Translations under genes and position numbers: made by a program
Shown: positions 1-11,190 of the stretch, in pieces
Numbering within the stretch: the first letter of the stretch is position 1
How the letters are laid out: each line of letters starts with the position of its first letter
Notes under the pieces: model-generated
The model's database searches: none
What the model was told of the DNA's origin: nothing
What the model saw: only the letters and a program-made list of their open reading frames with translations
Assembly (NCBI RefSeq): GCF_000203815.1
Contig: NW_004457624.1
Span: forward strand, 124,001-188,000
Source: Cavenderia fasciculata
Lineage: Eukaryota; Evosea; Eumycetozoa; Acytosteliales; Cavenderiaceae
Direction of reading: 5' to 3'
Length of the DNA stretch: 64,000 nt

Positions 1-423
1 ATTTTGATTATTATTAAAGTTGTTTGATAAAATATTTGATGTCCTTATATTAATCAATTCATTGTATAAATTATTTAAATTATTATTATTATTTGTTTCA
101 AATGGTGTATATGAACCAACTCCAACTCCTACTCCTACTCCACCACCACCAGCAGAGTTTGAAAGTGGAATAGAACATTGATGATAAGAAGTAGGAATAA
201 TGGGATCAGTTATTTTTGTTGGTTGTTGTTGATGATGATGGTGATGATGATGATTATGATGATCGAAATGAAAAGATTGTGTCTTTTTAGATTCAATAAT
301 AATTTCTTGTCCAAAGATGGATGGTCTATCACATAGTACAGGAGATGATAAAGGTGATGTTGGTCCACCAACACCACCGCCACCACCAACAACACATCCA
401 AGAACTGGTGAAATAGTTTGTGA

Positions 424-454
<31 letters not shown>

Positions 455-1197
455 GATCTTGTTGGAGGTGATATCACTAGACCAGTGACTACAGTATTAT
501 TATTATTAATATTGTTATTTTGATTATCATTAAATAGTTGAGATGAAGAAGAGGTCAATGAGACAGAACTACCACTAGATGATAGATGTTTGATATTAGT
601 GCCACTACCACTCTTTTTGAATCGTTTAGTTGGTTCCTTTTCATTATGAGAATTATTTGTCAAAGGCAGAGGAATGGCTGTGTTATGTTGGGTCGTTGCC
701 GTCGTCGTCGATGATGATGAAGATGATACAAATAGAGATGATGATTGCGTTGATAAACTACCAAATGAGTTATTAATCAATATAGATGGCAACGTGTATG
801 ACGATGATGGCAATAATGAATTATTAGTTGGAGAGGTTAATGAAGTGATTGAAGGAGATGATGAATTAGAATTGATTTGTTGACTCAACTGAGCCAGTTG
901 TGATATTAATAGTGGTGACTGTTGTGTTGTCGAAGAGGAGGAAGAAGAAGAAGATGATGGTGGCGGTGAAAGTGAACTTGGTTGCAAAGTAGTTGGAGAA
1001 TAAAGTTGCTCAAAATTACTTGCAAGTCTAGGACTTGATTGATTGATCAAACCATTTGTGTTATTATAGAATTGAGATTGTAGTTGTTGATATATTGTTT
1101 CATTTTGATGAAACTGTTGTTGTTGTTGTTGTTGTTGTTGAAAAGTGTATAGATGTTGTTGTTGTTGTTGTTGTTGCTGACTACCATTATCACCCAT
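1..1197 (-). CDS. Low-complexity Gln/Ser/Asn/His-rich protein (3' end beyond window)
   Basis: An open frame of 399 codons begins at the ATG at 1197 and stays open to base 1. No in-frame stop occurs, so the gene continues leftwards. The N-terminus reads MGDNGSQQ and then has two poly-Gln runs, a Ser/Pro/Thr-rich centre, a short basic patch (KRFKKSGSG, roughly residue 190) that could be a nuclear localisation signal, poly-Asn, a Gly run, a His run followed by Gln, and an alternating Gly-Val stretch. No folded domain is visible in this part. Composition of this kind is common in dictyostelid transcription regulators and kinases, whose conserved domain would then lie in the missing C-terminal part. 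It is divergent with the kelch-RhoGAP gene across a spacer of about 1 kb. Function unknown; the open frame is certain, exon structure beyond it is not. Confidence 0.7.
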
Positions 1198-2090
1198 TTA
1201 TTGTCTATTGCGTCAAAAGATTAGATAAAGATAGATTGGTGTGAGTGAGTAATGATTGAGCCAGTAGAAAAGGATATAGATCTAAAATACATACCCTATT
1301 ATCGATGACTTTAACTCTCTCTCTTAAATGTAAAATTAAAAAAAATAGGTAGCGGTACTATTATTTCTAACAACCAGCAAGCAGAAAAGAATCAAAAGAA
1401 TAATAATAATAATAATAAATATGGTTGGTATGATGATGGATGGTTAGTTTTGTTGTTATTAATTGCCAACCGCGATAATATAAATTTATTAGTCCACTTC
1501 AGAGTTGCAAAGAAAGCTGTCGATCTCAAGACGATATCAGTTTTTATTTTTAACGAAAACCATTAAATTCAAAGTTTGTCTCGATTTTAATCGAATGTCC
1601 TTATGCGCAGACGTCCCCCATTCCTTGCTAAAAGCAACACAAACGGAAAATGCAAAGCCTAAATGGCCAACATTCAATGTGGATGTTTCGACGAACGATG
1701 CAAATCTGCTTTGGCTATGGCTCTATCTATCTAGTCTATTTGTCTTTCATTCACATGTAGTTCGATGAATCTTTCTTTACATTCTCAACCCCCCCATCAT
1801 TTTGATTGTAGGTAACCCCCAACACACACACAAAATCCCCTCCTTTTTGATAAGTGTGATTGAGTGAGTGGGTAATCAGTGAGTGATGATTTAGAGAAAG
1901 GGGTTTTCATACACACACATAACATAACATACACACAGACAGGCATGAGTAATAATAACCGTACAATTTGTATATATCGCCTTTTTTTTCAATTTTTTTT
2001 TTTTGAAACCAAGATGAAAGAGAGGGAGGGAAGCAAATAAGCCAAGCCAAGCTTACGTAAATTATTTTAAATATATATTCAGTCAGTATT

Positions 2091-2125
<35 letters not shown>

Positions 2126-2219
2126 TATTTTAGTTTAAGTTTAGTTTGATTGATTGAATGATTTATCACTACGATAAATGATCAATCATCAACAACATCA
2201 AGAGAGAGTTTAGAAAAGA
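1198..2219. promoter_or_regulatory. Divergent intergenic region (about 1 kb)
   Basis: Spacer between the minus-strand gene starting at 1197 and the plus-strand gene starting at 2220; it must hold both promoters. It contains T/A tracts near 1985-2005, a TAT/ATT repeat at about 2095-2130, C-rich islets near 1790-1845 and a TGAGTGAGT-type motif at about 1860-1880 that recurs near 1240 and 35250. An 87-codon open frame at 1505-1768 sits in a slightly GC-richer patch but resembles nothing I recognise. Confidence 0.5.
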
Positions 2220-5200
2220 ATGAGTTGGAATTGTCACAAGTTATCAAACAAACAAGATGTTAACCTACCGTTACAGGGACACACAACAACACTATCAGGA
2301 GATAATATAGTTATATTTGGTGGATATGATCATCAAAATGAGAAACTTTCAAATGCAGTATATCTTTTAAATAATAGTATGATCAAATCAATCAATCAAT
2401 CAAATCAAACAAACAAATCAATCTTTATGGTTAAATCTAACAATGATGACATTATTATTATATCTGTCAATTTAAGTTCAACAACAATCAAATTTATTAA
2501 AGCCACATATTAGTGGTACCACGCCACCACCATGTCTAGGTCACACTGCAACACAAGTTGGTAGAAAAATGTTTGTTTTTGGAGGAACTCAACAATCGTC
2601 TTTAGCGTCATCGGATCAAGCAGCAATCGATCATCATCTATCACAGTCTAATGAAATGTATCAATTCAACACTGTCAATCATACATGGTCCAAACCAAAG
2701 ATCGTTGGAGACTTGCCACTCCCTCGAAGTGGCCATACTGCCTCTCTGATTGGAAGCAATTGTATTTTAATATTTGGTGGTATTTGTAAATCTCAACTAC
2801 TTGGCGATGTTCATATATTTCAAACAGAGCGTAATTGTTGGGCAAAGTTGGATGATAACCATGATGGTTATCATGATGATGATGATATTAAACAACAACA
2901 ACAACAACCGACTACTATGTCATCACCATCAACACGTGGAACAACATCAAACTCTATGATGAATCAATCACCAACAAATACATTTTTAGCACATTCATCA
3001 CCATCAATTGCAATGCCAACATCATTCTTTTCATCGCCAATATCTCGAGGTCGTTCAGCTACTATATCTCATGCATCACCTCTAATTGCAGGTAATGAGG
3101 TCATTACACCAACAAAGAATAGTCAATCTTCATCTTCATCATCACAATATCCATCATTACCACCACACATTAATTTATCTGTATATAATAATCCACAAAG
3201 TCCAACTCAATCCAATATCAACAACAAATTAAAACAAGTAAATATCTCTTCTACTACTACTACTACTATCACTTCTTCTTCATCACCACCACCACCAAGA
3301 TTTAATCATACTTGTAGTATAATTGGAAATAGAGCATTTATATTTGGTGGTTGTGGAGAAGGTATGGAACTATTAAATGATCTATATATCTTAAACACCA
3401 ATACAATGGAATGGACATTGGAAGATCATAAAGGTGATATTCCATCACCTAGAAGTGGTCATTCATCGGTAGTGATTGGTTTTAAAATATATATTTTTGG
3501 TGGTGTAGTGTCATTGGATCAACAACAACAACAAAATCAAGTACATCCTCTTATCTATAATAATAATAATAATACATCTGCAACATTTAGTAATGAACTC
3601 TATGTACTCGATACGGAAACAATGTCATGGTCATTGATTACTCAAAATCCACCTCAACTACCAGCACCAAGATTCAGACACTCTTGTATATCATTTTCAA
3701 GTAAAATCATTGTAGTTGGAGGTTTTGAGAGTGGTAAATCATCATCATCATCCAACTTGCTGCCATCAAGTCAACAACATTATTACGCATTGGAAACTCT
3801 TAGATTAGAGTTTAAAAGCTCAAGACAGCGAAGAAATACAGCATTTATATCAACCTCTTCTTTAAAAGTATCAATAGACAGCAACAATCAACCATTTAGA
3901 AAAACCGACGTCGATCTTCCAACCACACCGAAAAGTACTACTTCTATTGTTTCTTCTCCATTGGTAGTGTCAGAGTCTAGCGAAATGAAAGATGAAAGAG
4001 ATAAAAAGACCTCAAATTTAATTACCAATAATCGACCACCCATTGGTGGACAAAATGGTTCAACATCTCATCATCATCAGCATCAACACCAATCCAATAA
4101 TAATATGACTCTGGATACTTTTAAAATTGGAGAAAGTTGTTCATCATCTTGTAATTTAAAATATAATATACTTGCAAGTCATTACAAGGAATTGAAACAA
4201 CAATTAAAAGAAGAAGTTGAAAAGAGAAAAATTGTTGAAAAGGAATTGGAAGATTTGAAATCAAGTAGAGGAGGAGGAAACAATACCATCAACAATAATA
4301 ATAATCAAAACCTTGGCAGTAGCTCTGGTAATGTACAAATATCTAAAAATACAATGGATGTCATTGAAGAAATGATGAATGCATGGAATGCTTATGAAAA
4401 AAGACTTAGATGGAAAGAATTACTTGAAAAGGATACAAATACTCAATTGGATGAATTAAAACTTAAATTGGATCACTTTGCCGATATCTTTATGTTTACA
4501 TCTGATAGTGCAAGTGATTTTAGTGATGTTAAAAGTAGATCTTCAATGATGGACGATATGGAAGATCTAAGTGAAGCAAGTAATCACACAACAGATTCAA
4601 AGTCAACCTCGTCTCTAAATACATCACACTATAGATCATCTTCCTATCCATTACCAATATTTAATTTCAAGAAAAAGGAAAGAGAAAAGGAAAAGGAAAA
4701 GGATAAAGAAAGATCTCTTTCTTCAAGTTTGGAAAAGGAAACAAACAACAATACTGGTAGTAAAGAAAAATCAACAAACAATATTTTTAAATTTATGAAA
4801 TCTAAAAAAGTAAATCGTTCTTCAGCTCAATTTCAACCAATGAATGGAGTTGAAGAAGATATTAGTGGTAGTGATAATCAAATTTTACCAAGATCACCAT
4901 TAAAATCAAATACAGATTTATCCACCTCTATTTCATCAGCAAACTCTACACCAACCATTTCAACTGTAGGAATATTACAACAACAAACAAGCACAACCGA
5001 ATTAGGCAATGATAATAATTTAAGTAAAAGTAATGATAAATCAGAACAACAACAACAACAACAACAAACCGAAGATTTGGAAAAGAAATCAAAATCAAAG
5101 TTGAGTTCTAAATTTATGAACATTTTATCAAAAGAAAAGGATAAAGAAAAGGAAAAGGAAAAAGAAAAAGAAAAGGAAAAGGAAAAGAAACCAAAAAAGA

Positions 5201-5499
5201 TTAAAATATTTGGAAAGAGCAACAAGGAATCAGTTCCATTTAAAAGAGAAATTATCGAAAAGGTGATTGAACATTTGGAAAGTAGTGGATTAGAGACGGA
5301 AGGATTATTTAGACTGTCAGGAAATATTGATACAGTTAGAACAATAACAAAATCATTTACACATGGAGAAATTAATTTAAATTTTGAAATTCATAATGTT
5401 TCAAATGCTCTAAAACTTTACCTAAGATCTCTTGATCCTCCTTTAATTCCATATGAATATTTCTTACCTTTATTAGATTCTAGAAGTATGTAAAAAAAC

Positions 5500-5530
<31 letters not shown>

Positions 5531-5995
5531 TAGTAAAAGAACTAATATTTATTTACTTATTTTTAATTTTTAGAAAATGAAGATGTTGAAACAATTAGAA
5601 ATATGATTTGGAGAATTCCAAGTGATAATAGAGTTGTATTGGCAAGTTTAGTTCATCTTTTGGTCAAAGTTACAGAAAAGAGTGAAATCAACAAGATGAA
5701 TTCAAAGAATTTGAGTATTGTATTTGGACCAACCATATTAAAACCAAAGACACCAACCATGGACAGAATGGCACTAATGAGTGAAACTCAGTTACAGTGC
5801 GGTATCATGCAAACCTTTATCGAAGATTTTGATTTTATATTCTCAGAACACCCAACAACTCAACCCAAATCATTCCAACGATCAGATAGTGATGATGAAG
5901 GTGTAGATGAAGAACCAATATCACTCTCTGCATTATCAACTCCTTCTTCTCAATCACCAAGTCAACTTTCTCCTCTTCCTCCATCGACCCCATAA
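2220..5995 (+). CDS. Kelch-repeat RhoGAP protein
   Basis: Three exons: 2220-2376, 2477-5485, 5574-5995, giving about 1195 aa. The first intron is inferred because FGGY/GHT kelch motifs continue in another frame; a GTATGA donor and a TTTAAG acceptor join the frames exactly. Residues about 1-470 hold kelch blades (repeated FGG, PRSGH, W motifs) interrupted by Ser/Gln/Asn inserts, which would fold as a beta-propeller for protein binding. A coiled-coil segment lies near 620-650, a Lys-Glu-rich run near 940, and a RhoGAP domain at about 968-1145 with the arginine-finger motif EGLFRLSG and the later NSKNLSIVFGP block. RhoGAP domains speed GTP hydrolysis on Rho/Rac proteins, so a role in actin control is inferred; which GTPase is unknown. 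It converges on the TPC gene with 73 bp between stops. Confidence 0.9.
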
Positions 5996-6068
5996 ATCCA
6001 AAAATAAATAAATAAAATGTTACATATATAATATATAGTATAATAAATAATCATCAATCAACATTTTT

Positions 6069-9000
6069 TTATTTACTTTCTTGTTCATCTTCATCATATT
6101 CTTCAATTGTTGGTTCTTCTTCTTCAATATCAAATAATGATGATGATGATTTCATTGGTTGTGGAGAATTATCAAGTGATGGATTACCAGTGCTAGATGC
6201 CAAAGAAGGTCTTCTCCTAGAATTATTGATATTTGATTGATTTCTAGTAACATTTAATACATTGTCTTCCATAAAATCGCTTAAAGCTATTTCTTCTTGA
6301 TGTAGATTTGTCAGCTCCTTTGAAAACATTTGTTCTTCGATAAAGAGAGGTTTTTGAATTTGAATATCACGTTCCTCTAGTTCTTTGGCAAGAAATTCAT
6401 CAACGTCTTGATGTATACTATCGCCAACTTGAGAATGTTTACTATTGGTGGTTTGTGACATATTAGAAGTGGATCTGTTGAGTGAGATGGTATCTGGGTT
6501 GGTTAAATTTTGAGCATCTTGACTTCTCTTTAGATCATTTAATTGATCCAATAAATAATCTTGTGGACGTTCAACACTGTCTAGTAACGATGAATCACTA
6601 GTATTGTTATGAATACTATTATGGTGATGGTGTTCTTCAACACCAACACCTCTAAAGAATTCTTTTTTACCATAATTTAATATTCTTCTTCTACGACTAC
6701 CAGAACGATGTGCATGAGAACTATGTTTTTTCTTGCTATTGTGGTGATGTCTTGGTTGGTAATAAAAGTTGCTTGTAAAATTGACAGCTTCAATGAGAAA
6801 GGCAACCACCAAATTGATAATGCAAACCACCGATATAAAATAAAATGTACAAAAGTAAATGATTGCCCAATTGTTGGTGACATCTACCACTGCAAAAAAG
6901 GTGACAAACCAATTGTTTAAAACCGTTAAATGAAATAGTGTAAACATGGCTGAATTAAAACTATTAAAATTGGCAAATCCATAATAATTGCCCAAATCAT
7001 AGGCAGTTCCAATCAGTGCCGGGTTTCCACGTACCAAATCTCCATTAAAACACCAAATACCAATCACTGCATAAAAATAATATAAAACAAATATAATTCC
7101 TGCAAAATTTAAAAAAATAAATACCAATTGAAACATTGATTGAATAAAATGTCTCATTCTAAAAAATAAAATAAAAGAAATATAAATAAAATATTAATAT
7201 TAATATTTCTTTTGTAATATTAGATTGTTTCAATTTTTTTGTTTACCTTCTAACAGATGCAAACAATCTAAAAATTCTAATAAATCTAAAAGCACAAGCC
7301 AATCTTAACATTTCAATTTCATTACCAACTCCTCTTAGAGCATATTCAATCAAAATTTTACCAAATAATGATATTGATAAAATTACTATACTGAACCTAG
7401 GTTTAATTTAATTTAAATAAATAAAAAGGTTAATAAAAAAGGATTCATTAATTTTTTTAATTTTTTTTAAATATTTACATTAACCAAAACTTTCTTACTG
7501 AACGATAAGCAATTCCTTTTAATAAAACTTCTAAAAATCCAAGACCAATTAATATATCATCAACTATAATTGTCCAAGAAGGATTATAAAGGTTTCGAGT
7601 TGTAACCATGACATGTGTAATGATAAATGCATTGAAATAAAGTAATAGAGAAACCATAACCTCGAAACTCCAATGTTTTGTAATTTTTTTCATCCTTCCA
7701 CTTTTTAAATAAGTTATTATTTTGTCTATCAATGTAGGTTTCTCTTCTATATCTGTATCGTCGATTCGAGTTGAAGGAGTACTTGTAGTTGTTTGATCTA
7801 GTTGTTTTTTCTTTTTTATGAAATCTAAAACTTCATCATCTAGATGAGGATTTGGTGGAAGAGTAAAATGATGATCTTGATGAGACAACTTTGGAGAAGG
7901 ACAAGGTGTAATGACTTTGATGTGAATTTTGTTTGATGGGGAAGATGTAGAAGACGAAGGAGACGAAGAAGAGTTGTTGGGAGGAGAATAGGGAGATTTT
8001 AATGCACTTTTAATAGTACTACCATTACTATCAATCATCCTATTTGTATTATCAATATGATCACCACTACTAAATAAATTTCGATTATTTAACATTTTTG
8101 TTACACTTGAAGCTTCATGTTTTTTGAATCGATTAAATTCATCCATCTCTGTTGCCTCTTCTTCTTCTTGCTCTATATCCTCTTTTACATTAGCTTTTGG
8201 AGCATGTAAATGAGATGAAATTTTTGGAATCACTTTTAAATCTGGTAGTGATGATAGATCTGAACAGACTTGTGAATCTAGACGAGGAATTCTTGATAAA
8301 TCTTTGGCCAATGGTAATGCACTAGTACCATGATCTTTGATTGAATCTGATAGAGATGATGAACTAGTCCCAGTCTCTGATTCTATTCTTTCTTTAATGA
8401 TTTTTCTTTTTGTTAGGATTTGTACAGTCTTTCTTTGAAGTAGGAAAACATCACACATGGCAAAGAATTCACGAATGTTGAGATATCCATTTGCATCTGT
8501 ATCGACCACTTCAAATGCAGCTTCAGCTTCTTGTGAACTTGATTTTGGTTTTAGCAATTTATAGATATGTTCCCATTGATCCAAACCAATGACACCAGTC
8601 TTGTCATAATCGAGAATGATAAAGGCAGCTAAAAGAGCACTTCTTCTAGTCCGGAAATTATTTCTTGTTTCATTGAGCACAGCCTTTCGAAAAGACTGAT
8701 GCACAAATGCAATGACAAAGTTGAGACCTAGCAACCAACCAAACGACAAATAGGCAATGAAAAAGGCAGAGTACCACCGATTCTTGTAATAGGCCGGCAA
8801 CATGATATCGGGAAAGTTGCACGTTGTAATGAGAATCATCATGTCCAAGAATGATCGTGCCGTCGAGTTGAAATATTCGGGGTCGGTCGTCTCGTCGTTT
8901 GAAAAGATTATTGAAAACAATACACTCGATAGGAATATATAGGAAAAGAGAACGACGGCCACTGGTATCATTCTAATGAGTGTGTAGGATACTTGTAGGA

Positions 9001-9845
9001 AGAGATCTCGCGTCAGCCGATCGAAGTCTATGAGATAGTAGACTCTAAACACCCTTGACACTCTCACACTTTGTATTCCATTGGCTGCCAGAATGAATGC
9101 AACCAACAAATCGATGAGGTTTGTCAGAAGAAAAACAAACTTTACAATATTCCATTTGTTTCGAATGGCATTGGGTCCATAAAAGTAGTATTTGGCAAAC
9201 AACTCGAAAAAGAGAACCAATACCAACGCCAATTCAATGTAGAGAGTGATAAACTTGTTACTCGGTAGATCGTCACTTGGATACTCGAAATAGGCCAACA
9301 ATAGGTCACAAATCGTTACGACAAACAGTAGAGTTCTCGTTATCGGACTGAAATAGATACCGTAAAAGTACAAGTGTCTTAGATTGAGTACATGATTGGG
9401 ATTACGATAGTGGATGGCATCTTTGATGAGATAGTAGGCTATATAGTTTCTTCTAAACTTTTCCTCTTCTGTCAGGTCCTCTGGTTGAATCGGTTTGTTT
9501 TTAGAATACTCTGCATAGGCATAGTCACCACGTGGACTAATCGTTGCCTTTTGGTGAATAAAGTCTTCATCCATCTCTTCAAGTGGACGCTTATGATGGC
9601 CACTAATCTCATCACGAAACTTTACAATCTTTAATGTACGTCTATGTTGTGCCGGTTGTTTTACTTGTGGAGGTGGTAAAGGTGGTGGAGACGGTGCTGC
9701 AAATGGTGGAGTCATTGGTGAGATCTCTATCTTTTCTTCATCATTTATACTTTTTCTTCTATGATGATGATGGGGATTAAATATTCTTTCTAATGATCCT
9801 TTTGGTTTACGTCGATTATTTATATTATTATTATTACTATTATTA

Positions 9846-9879
<34 letters not shown>

Positions 9880-10313
9880 TGTTATTGTTAATTCTTGATT
9901 GATTTCTTTTAATTGGTGATTCTAATTTGAATACTGAAGAGAATTGACTTGTAACAGTAGGTTCATTGTGATCATATTCATTGTCTTCTTCTTCTTCCTC
10001 TTCTTCATCATTACTGCTACTTGATTCATCATCACCATCATCCTCTCCATCACTATTCCGATAAGATCTAATTGGTTCGATTGTATATCTATATTGTTGA
10101 TCTGGATCCAGATCCAATGTATGTTCTACGACATGATCTTCAATTACTCTATTGATATTATTGTTATTGTTGTTATTGTTATTATTATTATTGTTATTAC
10201 TATCAGTATTTGAATATCGTATTCTTTTCATCTAACTAATTTGAAGAGATAAGAATTATAGAAATTTGAAGAAAAAAAAAAAAAGATAATAATAGATTTA
10301 CTTGTTCACCCAT
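6069..10313 (-). CDS. Two-pore calcium channel (TPC) protein
   Basis: Four exons on the minus strand: 10313-10302, 10231-7479, 7396-7247, 7158-6069, about 1334 aa. The first exon encodes only MGEQ; its GTAAAT donor and the TTAG acceptor at 10233-10232 lead in frame to MKRIRYS. Alternatively translation could start at 10231. The protein has Asn- and Asp/Glu-rich N-terminal stretches, a first six-helix channel domain (about residues 297-515), two EF-hand-like loops between the domains (DYDKTGVIGLDQWE near 540, DTDANGYLNIREF near 580), then a second channel domain from about 850. The S4 helix of domain II lies in exon 3 with spaced arginines (FRFIRIFRLF). Two six-TM repeats with linker EF-hands is the plant-type TPC1 layout; such channels conduct cations across vacuolar or endolysosomal membranes. 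Ion selectivity cannot be read here. The stop of the neighbouring recombinase-like gene is only 65 bp upstream. Confidence 0.9.
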
Positions 10314-10683
10314 TTAATATAATATAAATATATTAGTATTTTGAATTAATTTAATAAGAAATTTATTTATTTTATTATTTAGTTGTCATCTTCATCATCG
10401 TCATCACCATCGTCATATCCATCATCATCACCATCATCATCATCATCATCACTATCATGGTCATGTTGTGATCTAGAATGACATTGTCTTACAGACAATG
10501 GATCAAGTGTAGGTTTGACCACTTTCTTCTTCTTTTTTCTAACACCAATTGAGTAGTGGAAATGGCATTTACTCTTGTGGCGTGCATATACTACAATGCC
10601 ATTGCCACATAATTTTCCGTTATCTTGCTTTGCTTTGCACTTATTTTTGTGCAAGTATTGCAATTGTCCGGATCGCAAGATAC
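10280..10683. repeat. Segmental duplication, copy A
   Basis: This block is nearly identical to 14795-15194. It covers the upstream edge and first exon of the TPC gene, the spacer, and the last 100 codons of the recombinase-like gene. From the Asp-repeat outwards (10469-10683) I see only two substitutions against the other copy; similarity ends abruptly after GATCGCAAGATACA. Confidence 0.9.
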
Positions 10684-11136
10684 ATTCATCTGATGGCAGA
10701 GACAAGTACCTATACTTTTTCTCGACACTGAATGGCTCAATCATATGAAGCACTTGGATGCTATAGAAAGAATAAAGAATTAATAATTAGTTGGTTGGTT
10801 GGTTGGTAATATATATATATATATATGTATAATATTATATATTTACTCGTTCACTAGTCTTCTGTCACTTCTCAATACAGTGCAATCCGAGTTGCTATTA
10901 ATAGTCTTGTCATGATACTCATACTCGACGCGATGAATAGCGTTTTCTAGAATCGAGGAACCATCTGGTAGGATGATGTCATTGAACTTTATACGATCAG
11001 CAAGCATTCTTATGATATCACCAGCAGGCTCACTTTGAGTCCATGAAGGCTTGGTTCCTTGGTTGTTTTGGAGAATTCCGGCCATTTCCTCAGTGACGGG
11101 TCCAATTGGATAGGGATAATCATTGATATTGATGTC

Positions 11137-11190
<54 letters not shown>

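Noticed and set aside
1505-1768. 87-codon plus-strand frame in the first large spacer
   Set aside because: Slightly GC-richer than its surroundings, but no recognisable motif, no repeat and no splice partners; most likely promoter or UTR sequence.
4878-5225. 115-codon minus-strand frame with alternating Phe-Ser and poly-Cys
   Set aside because: It is the exact antisense of Lys-Glu and Gln repeats in the kelch-RhoGAP exon.
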